A stretch of 50,651 nt of DNA from Novosphingobium sp. (GTDB taxonomy: Bacteria > Pseudomonadota > Alphaproteobacteria > Sphingomonadales > Sphingomonadaceae): NCBI RefSeq assembly GCF_019748365.1, contig NZ_JAIEPN010000146.1, forward strand, positions 1-50,651. The letters are read 5' to 3'. The notes under the pieces are model-generated. The model ran no database searches and was not told the origin of the DNA. It saw only the letters and a list, made by a program, of their open reading frames with translations. Shown piece by piece: positions 44,384 through 50,651 of the stretch. The position numbers and the translations under genes are program-made. The stretch's first letter is position 1; every line of letters begins with the position of its first letter.

Positions 44384-45146
44384 TCGCCTGCTGGCACCGC
44401 CCCCGCAGGCCAGCAAGGTGGCCTGGCTCAAGGGCGTGACTTATGCGCACCGCGGCCTCCACGGCCCCGGCCTGCCGGAAAACGCGCTCTCTGCCTTTGC
44501 CGCCGCGATCGAGGCGGGCTTTGGCATCGAATGCGATGTCCAGCGCAGCAGCGACGGGCAGGCCATGGTCTTCCACGATTGGGAGCTCGACCGCCTGACG
44601 GCCGAGACCGGCCTCGTGATCGAACGCAGCGCGGCGAAGCTGGCGCAGATCCGCATCATCGGCAACGATCAGGACATGATCCCCACCTTGCGCGATCTGC
44701 TCGATCTCGTCGCGGGCCGCGTGCCGCTGCTGATTGAGGTGAAGACCCGGCCTTCCACCCGCATCCCCGCGATCTGTCTTGCCGTGCGCCGCATGCTTGA
44801 AGGCTATCGCGGACCGGTCGCCGTCATGAGCTTCGATCCGCGCGTCTCGCGCTGGTTCGCGCGCCATTCCAGCCATATCGTGCGCGGCCTTGTCATGAGC
44901 GAGGAGGGCAGCCGCACGCTTTTCGCGCGCACCCGCCGCCATATGATGCTGTGGCGCGCCCAGCCCGATTTCCTCGCCTACGATATCACCGACATGCCCA
45001 GCCGCTTTGCCGGGGCCCAGCGCCGGCGGGGCTTCCCTGTGCTCACGTGGACGGTCAACACGCCCGATCTGATGGACCGCGCCCTCAAGCACGGCGATGG
45101 CCCGATTGCGGAAGGGGCGGGCATTTCGAAAGCCGCCCGTTCGTGA
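44355..45146 (+). CDS. Glycerophosphodiester phosphodiesterase
   Basis: A 263-residue protein. The N-terminus has a hydrophobic stretch (MLYLLSILLDRLL) that may associate with the membrane. The GDPD core begins with YAHRGLHGPGLPENALSAF (catalytic His, substrate Arg, metal Glu), then GIECDVQRSSDGQAMVFHD with the Glu-x-Asp metal ligands and second His, and LLIEVKTRP. It hydrolyses glycerophosphodiesters to glycerol 3-phosphate and an alcohol. ATG 44355 lies inside the RidA gene; upstream in-frame starts add unlikely sequence. It overlaps the next gene as GTGA. Confidence 0.92.
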   Translation: MLYLLSILLDRLLAPPPQASKVAWLKGVTYAHRGLHGPGLPENALSAFAAAIEAGFGIECDVQRSSDGQAMVFHDWELDRLTAETGLVIERSAAKLAQIRIIGNDQDMIPTLRDLLDLVAGRVPLLIEVKTRPSTRIPAICLAVRRMLEGYRGPVAVMSFDPRVSRWFARHSSHIVRGLVMSEEGSRTLFARTRRHMMLWRAQPDFLAYDITDMPSRFAGAQRRRGFPVLTWTVNTPDLMDRALKHGDGPIAEGAGISKAARS

Positions 45147-46273
45147 GCATCACCGCGCGCGTCCATCACGCTGTCGGCGAGATTCCCGCCGATGAGTGGG
45201 ACGCGCTTGCGGGAACCGGCAATCCCTTCACCAGCCACACTTTCCTCACACTGCTCGAGGAATCGGGCAGCGTCGGTGGGCGCAGCGGGTGGTCGCCACT
45301 TCCGCTGGTGATCGAGGATGCCGCAGGCGTCGCCGCTGCCGCTCTGCCCGCCTATCTGAAGGGCCACAGCCAGGGCGAATATGTCTTCGATCACAGCTGG
45401 GCCGATGCCTGGCACCGTGCCGGCGGGCAGTACTACCCCAAGCTCCAGATCAGCGTGCCCTTCACCCCGGCCACCGGCCCGCGCCTGCTGACGGGCGAGC
45501 ACCCGGCGCTCGGCGTCCCCCTTCTGCGCGTCGCCGAGCAGATCTGCGAGCAGAACAGGCTTTCCTCCGCCCACGCCACGTTCATCGAACCGGCGCAGCT
45601 GCCGCTGTTCGAGGAAGCCGGCTGGCTGCTGCGCACCGATACGCAGTTCCACTGGGACAACGAAGGCTACGCCAGCTTCGATGATTTCCTCGCCCAGCTT
45701 TCCTCCGAAAAGCGCAAGAACCTGCGCAAGGAACGCGCCAAGGCGCAGGACGGCGTGGAGATCCGCCAGCTCACCGGCGATGCCATTCGCCCGGAGCACT
45801 GGGATGCGTTCTGGGTGTTCTACCAGGATACCGGCGCGCGCAAATGGGGCCATCCCTACCTCACGCGCGAGGCGTTCGACCTGATGGGCGAGCGGATGGC
45901 GGACCGCATCCTGCTGGTCATGGCCTTCCTTGGCGAGCGGCCGGTTGCGGGCGCGCTCAATTTCATCGGGTCGGAAGCGCTCTACGGGCGCTACTGGGGG
46001 GCTATCGTCGACAAGCCCTTCCTGCATTTCGAGCTGTGCTACTATCAGGCCATCGACGCCGCGATCGCGCTCGGCCTCGGGCGGGTGGAGGCCGGTGCGC
46101 AAGGCCAGCACAAGCTGGCGCGCGGCTACAAACCGGTGCCGACTTGGTCGGCGCACTACATCACCGATCCCGGCTTCCGCAGCGCCGTCGCGGATTTCCT
46201 CGAACGCGAACGCCGCGGCGTGGCGCAGGAACAGTTGTGGCTGGGCGAAAGGACGCCGTTCAGGAAGAGCTGA
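45143..46273 (+). CDS. GNAT-superfamily, FemAB-like protein (PF04339/DUF482 type)
   Basis: A 376-residue protein starting at GTG 45143, which overlaps the phosphodiesterase stop by four bases. It has WDALAGTGNPFTSHTFLTLL near the N-terminus and EYVFDHSWADAWHRAGGQYY. The C-terminal acyltransferase half includes LSSEKRKNLRKERAKAQ, AGALNFIGSEALYGRYWGA and EAGAQGQHKLARGYKP, diagnostic of the peptidogalycan-biosynthesis/DUF482 group. The acceptor is unknown. Last of the five coupled genes. The longer open frame upstream is antisense-like extension inside the previous gene. Confidence 0.87.
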   Translation: MSITARVHHAVGEIPADEWDALAGTGNPFTSHTFLTLLEESGSVGGRSGWSPLPLVIEDAAGVAAAALPAYLKGHSQGEYVFDHSWADAWHRAGGQYYPKLQISVPFTPATGPRLLTGEHPALGVPLLRVAEQICEQNRLSSAHATFIEPAQLPLFEEAGWLLRTDTQFHWDNEGYASFDDFLAQLSSEKRKNLRKERAKAQDGVEIRQLTGDAIRPEHWDAFWVFYQDTGARKWGHPYLTREAFDLMGERMADRILLVMAFLGERPVAGALNFIGSEALYGRYWGAIVDKPFLHFELCYYQAIDAAIALGLGRVEAGAQGQHKLARGYKPVPTWSAHYITDPGFRSAVADFLERERRGVAQEQLWLGERTPFRKS

Positions 46274-46327
46274 GGTTATTCAGGTCCTGCCTGTTTTTGC
46301 GGATGGCATGAAAGGTTAGAAAGACCC

Positions 46328-46343
46328 CCACCGGAGGCGGTGG
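46328..46343 (-). terminator. Weak hairpin terminator for the Sel1-like gene
   Basis: CCACCG-GAGG-CGGTGG, flanked by C/G runs, followed on the minus strand by GGGTCTTTCT. It is in the short gap between two convergent genes. The U-tract is poor. Confidence 0.4.
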
Positions 46344-46365
46344 TGGAGGGGTATCGGCCTGAACC

Positions 46366-46716
46366 TCAAGCCGCGCGGTTGTCGGCCCGAACCATGCGCA
46401 GCCATTCGCGGGCGCGGCGCTGGGCTTCGGCGATCTCGCGTGCGGTCATGTCGTCGGATACTTCGGCGCGGCAGGTCGCCGCTTCCTCGTGCCCACCGAC
46501 CGCGGCCAGGTTGAACCACTTGTGCGCCTCGATCAGGTCGCATGGCGCGCCATGGCTGCCGGTCGAATAGGCGACGCCAAGGTCGAACAGCGCGTCCATG
46601 TCGCCCGCTGCCGCAGCAGCAAGGCAGGTCGCGACGAGTGTGTCGGTGGCGGCGCTGTCAACCGCGCCGGTCGAAGCTTCGGTTTCGGAAACCAGCTTGA
46701 TCCAAGTCTGTGCCAT
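46366..46716 (-). CDS. Sel1-repeat-like (TPR-type) small protein
   Basis: A 116-residue acidic, Ala-rich protein. One full Sel1-like unit is visible: MDALFDLGVAYSTGSHGAPC followed by LIEAHKWFNLAAVGGHEEA, the A-x-K-W-F-x-x-A-A pattern of these repeats. A terminal helix (REIAEAQRRAREWLRMV) follows. Sel1 repeats act as protein-interaction scaffolds. ATG 46716 has AGGGGAAA upstream; the longer frame starting at 46779 is not favoured. It is divergent from dksA across a 260-base region containing GTCAACAAT as a direct repeat (46772 and 46785). Confidence 0.75.
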   Translation of the reverse strand: MAQTWIKLVSETEASTGAVDSAATDTLVATCLAAAAAGDMDALFDLGVAYSTGSHGAPCDLIEAHKWFNLAAVGGHEEAATCRAEVSDDMTAREIAEAQRRAREWLRMVRADNRAA

Positions 46717-46976
46717 AAACGTTTCCCCTGTCCCCCCGAACCGTGAAGTCGCTTGGCCGGGCAGGGACAAAGTCAACAATCTTGGTCAACAATTGGTTAA
46801 CGCCGCAAAAAACTGCTTATCTGCTGGGGTTGGGTACAACTTGGCGTTGCCCCTTAGGAAAACCTTGTGCGGATTCCGCCACTTGCCTATAGGCCCGCCA
46901 AACCGGGAGCCACGAGCGTCCTACCGCGGGCGTCGCGGCGGCCGGGGGTCGCAAGAGCAGTAGCTTGGAGGGCCGG

Positions 46977-47435
46977 ATGGCTGGGGTTTTGAGTGACGAG
47001 ATCGACGTTCTGGCCAAAGCGCGTCGGGCCATGCCCGGCGATTATCTCCCTTCGGATGATGAACCCTATATGGGTGAGGCGCAGCAGGACTATTTCCGCC
47101 GCCTGCTGCTCGAATGGAAGAAGTCGATCCTTTCGGCCTCGGCCGGCACGCTTTCCGCGCTGCAGGATGGCCCGATCCGCGAACCAGACCTCAACGATCG
47201 CGCTTCGAGCGAGACCGAATGGGGCATCGAACTGCGCACCCGTGATCGCCAGCGCAAGCTGATTGCCAAGATCGACGCTGCCATGCGCCGGATCGATGAA
47301 GGCGAATATGGTTATTGTGAAGTCACGGGCGAACCGATCGGACTGGGCCGTCTGATCGCCCGTCCGATCGCCACGATGACCGTCGAGGCGCAGGAAGCCC
47401 ACGAGCGGCGCGAGAAAATCTCTCGCGATATGTAG
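46977..47435 (+). CDS. dksA: DksA, RNA-polymerase-binding transcription factor
   Basis: A 152-residue protein from ATG 46977 with GGAGG seven bases upstream. The coiled-coil tip motif DLNDRA at 71-76 matches the E. coli Asp71/Asp74/Ala76 tip that enters the RNA polymerase secondary channel. LRTRDRQRKLIAKIDAAMRR continues the second coil. The zinc finger is degenerate: Cys114 is kept, but positions 117, 135 and 138 are Thr, Thr and Ala, as in many alphaproteobacterial DksA proteins. With ppGpp it tunes rRNA and amino-acid promoters. Length equals the canonical protein. Confidence 0.94.
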   Translation: MAGVLSDEIDVLAKARRAMPGDYLPSDDEPYMGEAQQDYFRRLLLEWKKSILSASAGTLSALQDGPIREPDLNDRASSETEWGIELRTRDRQRKLIAKIDAAMRRIDEGEYGYCEVTGEPIGLGRLIARPIATMTVEAQEAHERREKISRDM

Positions 47436-47628
47436 GATTGGCGGCGCGAAACGCTTTGGCCGGAGAGTGTCCCGCTCCGGCACAGCCTAAGCAAAGCCAC
47501 GTTAACGCGGCGCCGATTTAAGATTTCGTTAGCCAGCCTCGCTTAGCAATCCGCCAGAAAGTTTTGCGACTTTCCTCGTGGCGTTCAGTGCGGATCCTCG
47601 CGCTGATCGTGGGGGCCTCCTTTGGCAG

Positions 47629-48009
47629 ATGAGACGGAAACCGGGCGTGACTGAACTCGATCATCGGCAGGTAGGGCGCGACAGCCTGTTTCTCATGGCG
47701 GACGTGCGTCTGGCCGGGGCGGGCGACGAGCACCGCGTCAAGGTCCGCAACCTTTCGGGCGGCGGCATGATGGCGGAAGGCCACGTCAAGGTAACCCGCG
47801 GCGCCAAGCTGGAGATCAATCTGCGCAACATCGGCTGGGTCGAAGGCGTCGTTGCCTGGATTCAGGAAAACCGCTTCGGCATCGCTTTCATTGAAGATAT
47901 CGATCCCAAGCTCGCGCGCGAACCGATCGTGACGAAGAGCGACGAGACGCCGCGCTTCGTCAAGCCGGTGCTCGCGATGGTTGATCCGACCCGCTTGCGC
48001 AAGATCTGA
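47629..48009 (+). CDS. PilZ-domain protein
   Basis: About 126 residues from ATG 47629 (GTG 47647 is an alternative). The PilZ second motif is clear: KVRNLSGGGMMAEG, corresponding to D/N-x-S-x-x-G, followed by GAKLEINLRNIGWVEGVVAW and RFGIAFIEDID strands. The first RxxxR motif that grips cyclic di-GMP is not obvious near the N-terminus (HRQVGRDSLF), so nucleotide binding is uncertain. The cytosolic output could be motility or surface polysaccharide control. It stands alone between dksA and a solute-binding protein. Confidence 0.78.
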   Translation: MRRKPGVTELDHRQVGRDSLFLMADVRLAGAGDEHRVKVRNLSGGGMMAEGHVKVTRGAKLEINLRNIGWVEGVVAWIQENRFGIAFIEDIDPKLAREPIVTKSDETPRFVKPVLAMVDPTRLRKI

Positions 48010-48097
48010 GCAAACGCGAAAATTTCTGATGATTCTCGCGGTCATGCGGCCCTTCCGGCGCTGACCGAGGCAGCCTTGCGTGCTAGCACGGCCCACA

Positions 48098-49591
48098 ATG
48101 GTGCGTGCTTCCCGCCTTTCCATGGCTGCCGCCCTGGCCCTTGCCGCGCTCGGTGCCTTGGTGCTGGGCGTCTCGGCGTGCGGCCGCCGCAGCGAGGGGC
48201 CGCTTCCCATCGCGCTCATCGGTGATCGCAGCGCGCTCGATACCAGCAGCCTGCGCCTGTCGCCCGCCGGACGCACCATCCGCGGCGCGACGGTGGAGGG
48301 GCTGGTCGCTTTCGACGCCGAGGGCCACGTCATCCCCGCGCTTGCCGATCGCTGGATCATCACCGATGATGGGCAGAGCTACATCTTCCGCCTGCGCGAT
48401 GGCATCTGGCCAGGCGGCGCGCGCATCACCGCCGAAACCGCCGCCTCCGCCCTCCGCAAGGCGCTCGCCCAGCTCAAGGGCACGGCGCTGGGGCTCGATC
48501 TTGCCGCCATCGAGCAAGTCCGTGTCATGGCTGACCGGGTGATCGAGATCGATCTCGTCGCCCCCGTCCCCGATCTCCTCACGCTGCTGGCCCAGCCCGA
48601 ACTCGGCCTGCCTTATGCCCGGCGCGGCTCCGGCCCGATGGGTCTCGCCCTGCGCGGCACCGGGGCCGACTTGTCCCTGATCCCGCCGGACAAACGCGGC
48701 CTTGCGCCCGAGGAAGGCTTCTCCAGCCGTGCGCGCACACTCGTCGTCGAACTCCTGCCCGCAAAGAAGGCTGTCGACCGCTTCAACGATGGTGCCGCCG
48801 ATCTCGTTCTCGGCGGGCGGATCGATTCGCTTCCGCTGACCGAGCAGACCGGGCTCGCCCGCGGCAACATCCAGCTCGATCCGGTCATCGGCATGTTCGG
48901 CCTCCTTGTCGAAAGCGAGGACGGCTTCCTCGCCGATGCGCCCAACCGCGAGGCGCTGGCGCTGGCGATTGATCGCGATGCCATCATTGCCGCGTTCAAC
49001 ATTTCCGGCTGGCGGCCCACCACCCGCGTTGTCTCCGCCGGGGTTGCAGGCGATCCCGGCACTGTCGGCGAGCGCTGGATCGGCGTGGCGTTCGAGCAGC
49101 GCCGCGCCCTCGCGGCCGAGCGGGTCACGCGCTACATGGCCAGCGGCAAGTCTGCTCCCCTGCTGCGGATCGCCGCACCGAACGGGCCTGGCACGCGCCG
49201 GGTGATCGATCTGATTGCGACCGATCTCAAGGCCATCGGCGTGATCGTGGTCCAGGTCGCGGAAGACAAGCCCGCCGACTTGCGCCTGATCGATACCACC
49301 GCACGCTATGGCCGCGCCTCATGGTTCCTCAACCAGCTCGCCTGTTCCGTGCACAAGCCCGCCTGCAACGCTGCAGGCGATGCCTTGCTCGCCGAGGCCC
49401 GGCAGACCGCCGACATGCGCGAACGCGCGCGCCTGCTGGGTGAGGCGGAAGCGGAAATGACCGCTGCCAATGCCTATATCCCGCTCGCGCGCCCGCTGCG
49501 CTGGTCGCTCGTCCGCTCCGGCGTCACCGGCTTCGCGCTCAATCCCTGGGGTTGGCACCCGCTCCCGCCATTGGCGACGCTTCCGAAGTAG
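48098..49591 (+). CDS. Lipoprotein solute-binding protein, family 5 (peptide/nickel type)
   Basis: About 497 residues. A signal peptide with lipobox LGVSAC places the mature Cys at the membrane surface. The mature part matches SBP family 5: ALADRWIITDDGQSYIFRLR, GIWPGGARITAETAASALRK, VLGGRIDSLPL, NREALALAIDRDAIIAAF, and a C-terminal YIPLARPLRWSLV. Such proteins deliver peptides or other solutes to ABC permeases, but no permease or ATPase gene is next to it. ATG 48098 is chosen because it immediately precedes the signal peptide; GTG/TTG starts upstream are possible. Ligand unknown. Confidence 0.82.
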   Translation: MVRASRLSMAAALALAALGALVLGVSACGRRSEGPLPIALIGDRSALDTSSLRLSPAGRTIRGATVEGLVAFDAEGHVIPALADRWIITDDGQSYIFRLRDGIWPGGARITAETAASALRKALAQLKGTALGLDLAAIEQVRVMADRVIEIDLVAPVPDLLTLLAQPELGLPYARRGSGPMGLALRGTGADLSLIPPDKRGLAPEEGFSSRARTLVVELLPAKKAVDRFNDGAADLVLGGRIDSLPLTEQTGLARGNIQLDPVIGMFGLLVESEDGFLADAPNREALALAIDRDAIIAAFNISGWRPTTRVVSAGVAGDPGTVGERWIGVAFEQRRALAAERVTRYMASGKSAPLLRIAAPNGPGTRRVIDLIATDLKAIGVIVVQVAEDKPADLRLIDTTARYGRASWFLNQLACSVHKPACNAAGDALLAEARQTADMRERARLLGEAEAEMTAANAYIPLARPLRWSLVRSGVTGFALNPWGWHPLPPLATLPK

Positions 49592-49600
49592 GCGCCGCGA

Positions 49601-49777
49601 TCAGAAGTCGATCGCGATCCCGTTCTTTTCCCAATCGCCAAAGCGCGTGGGATCGAGCCCGTCGGGATCGTCGCGCTGCTCGGCCGGGGCGGGCGCGGGG
49701 GCAGGGTCGTTGGTCCAGTGCGCGGGCCGGGTGAAGCTTGCGGGGCGTGTTGTCGCGCGGGTGATCGGCTTGTCCAT
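49601..49777 (-). CDS. DUF1674 protein, SdhAF4-like succinate dehydrogenase assembly factor
   Basis: A 58-residue protein from ATG 49777. The first ~35 residues are Pro/Ala-rich and polar. The end GLDPTRFGDWEKNGIAIDF is the DUF1674 signature shared with mitochondrial SdhAF4, which protects flavinated SdhA. The longer open frame upstream crosses the divergent methyltransferase start and is not used. It is convergent with the solute-binding protein gene (stops 9 bases apart). Function is by family only. Confidence 0.83.
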   Translation of the reverse strand: MDKPITRATTRPASFTRPAHWTNDPAPAPAPAEQRDDPDGLDPTRFGDWEKNGIAIDF

Positions 49778-49848
49778 GCCACCTGTCTGCCGGGGTCCAC
49801 GTGCAAGCGCAATTGCCAAGATGGGCACCACGCGCGATAGGCTGGCCA

Positions 49849-50651
49849 ATGGCCCGTACTCCCCAGATCGCCGAAGAGGATATTCCCGGCGTCCCCGCCC
49901 GCCGCGCCGCGCTGCGCCTGCTCGATGCCGTGCTGCGCCGGGGCGATCCGCTTGACCAGGCTGCACCGCCCATCCTGCGCGCGATCGAGCGCGGTGATGA
50001 CCGCGCCCTCGCGCTGGCCATCGCGCAGGAAGCGCTGCGCTGGCTGCCCGATCTTGACCGGCTGATCGATGGCGCCACCCGCCAGATCCTCCCTGAAGAC
50101 GCCAAGGCGCGCACGGTGCTGCGCCTCATGCTCGCGCAGGCCTTTCGCCTCGGCTTGCCGCCGCACGCGGTCATCGCCACTGGCTTGCCGCTGCTCGTGG
50201 GCGGTCCGCGCCGGCTCGCCCATGGTGTGTTCTCCGCCCTGCTGCGCGGCGATGGCCTGCCGCCCACGCCCACGCTTCCTGCCGCCACGCTGGCACGCTG
50301 GACCAGCGCCTGGCCCGCTCGTGTCGAGGCCATCGCCGCCGGTCTTGCCGTCCCGCCCCCGCTCGATCTCAGCTTGCGCGACGCGGCCCGCACCGCCGAA
50401 TGGGCGGAGCGCCTCGGCGGTGTGTCGCTCGCCCCCGGCCACGTCCGCCTCGCGCGCGGCGGGCTGATCGAAAGCCTCGAAGGCTTCGATGAAGGGGCAT
50501 GGTGGGTGCAGGATCTCGCTGCCTCGATCCCTGCGCGCCTGCTCGGCCCGGGCGAGGGGCGCCGTGTCCTTGATCTCTGCGCCGCGCCCGGCGGCAAGAC
50601 GATGCAGCTTGCCGCCGCCGGCTGGCAGGTCACCGCGCTCGACAAGTCCGC
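49849..50651 (+). CDS. RsmB-type 16S rRNA (cytosine-C5) methyltransferase, 3' end outside window
   Basis: The frame is open from ATG 49849 to the window end (about 267 codons), so the gene is truncated by the window. An N-terminal NusB-like helical domain (RRAALRLLDAVLRRGDPLDQ, ALAIAQEALRWLPDLDRLI) is followed by the start of the SAM-binding domain with VLDLCAAPGGKTMQLAAAGW, motif I of the RsmB/NOL1/NOP2 family. The catalytic Cys pair lies beyond the window. It methylates a cytosine of 16S rRNA, C967 in E. coli RsmB. It is divergent from the DUF1674 gene. Confidence 0.87.
   Translation, partial: MARTPQIAEEDIPGVPARRAALRLLDAVLRRGDPLDQAAPPILRAIERGDDRALALAIAQEALRWLPDLDRLIDGATRQILPEDAKARTVLRLMLAQAFRLGLPPHAVIATGLPLLVGGPRRLAHGVFSALLRGDGLPPTPTLPAATLARWTSAWPARVEAIAAGLAVPPPLDLSLRDAARTAEWAERLGGVSLAPGHVRLARGGLIESLEGFDEGAWWVQDLAASIPARLLGPGEGRRVLDLCAAPGGKTMQLAAAGWQVTALDKS

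Noticed and set aside
47459..47481. Hairpin GCCGGAG-N9-CTCCGGC after dksA considered as a terminator
   Set aside because: The stem is short, the loop long and no U-tract follows on either strand, so support is too weak to list.

Overview
The window is GC-rich, densely coded DNA from an alphaproteobacterium, most likely a sphingomonad (Novosphingobium, Sphingomonas or Erythrobacter-like). The strongest evidence is a serine palmitoyltransferase gene next to a dedicated acyl carrier protein, which is the entry step of sphingolipid synthesis. A DivK-type single-domain response regulator, an alphaproteobacterial DksA with a degenerate zinc finger, and many overlapping start/stop codons agree with this. 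No species can be named from sequence alone.

Layout. 0-8 kb: housekeeping genes. These are a partial TetR regulator, a secreted nuclease, a 3-hydroxyacyl-CoA dehydrogenase, a gluQRS-HIG1-PduO-type cobalamin adenosyltransferase run, a 27-codon membrane peptide gene with its own terminator, guaA, and a Met/His-rich outer-membrane protein divergent from a MerR regulator across a textbook mer-type promoter. 8-13.9 kb: a LysR regulator divergent from a three-gene operon, dabB-dabA plus a Cys-rich DUF6671-type gene. This is a DAB inorganic-carbon accumulation system with all four DabA zinc/catalytic residues visible. 13.9-17.5 kb: a Tat-exported flavocytochrome of the 4-cresol/eugenol hydroxylase type with its cytochrome and a TetR regulator, then a LigB/DODA-type dioxygenase. 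17.6-21.9 kb: an operon of three different cryptochrome/photolyase-family genes joined by 4-base overlaps. One is a PhrB-type iron-sulfur photolyase; another appears to carry its FAD domain at the N-terminus.

22-26.7 kb is a decaying zone. It holds a large chitinase-like/deacetylase/glycosyltransferase fusion with two nonsense mutations, a 1-base deletion, a 10-bp tandem duplication and a truncated N-terminus. Beside it lie a histidine kinase with internal deletions and a response regulator that has lost most of its DNA-binding domain. 27-32 kb: an autotransporter, an aminotransferase and a small membrane protein. 32-35.4 kb: three TadE/TadG-type pilus genes. 35.9-37.9 kb: remains of an integrated element, with a coding remnant and a C-terminally truncated tyrosine integrase next to tRNA-Gly(TCC).

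38-50.6 kb: core genes again. These are an NDP-forming acyl-CoA synthetase, a divK-acp-spt-GDSL hydrolase run, a tightly overlapping DUF3572-HAD-RidA-GDPD-GNAT operon, a Sel1-like protein, dksA, a PilZ protein, a lipoprotein solute-binding protein, a DUF1674/SdhAF4-like protein and the 5' part of an RsmB-type rRNA methyltransferase. The best candidate for an under-described system is the LysR-dabB-dabA-DUF6671 locus. The triple photolyase operon comes second.
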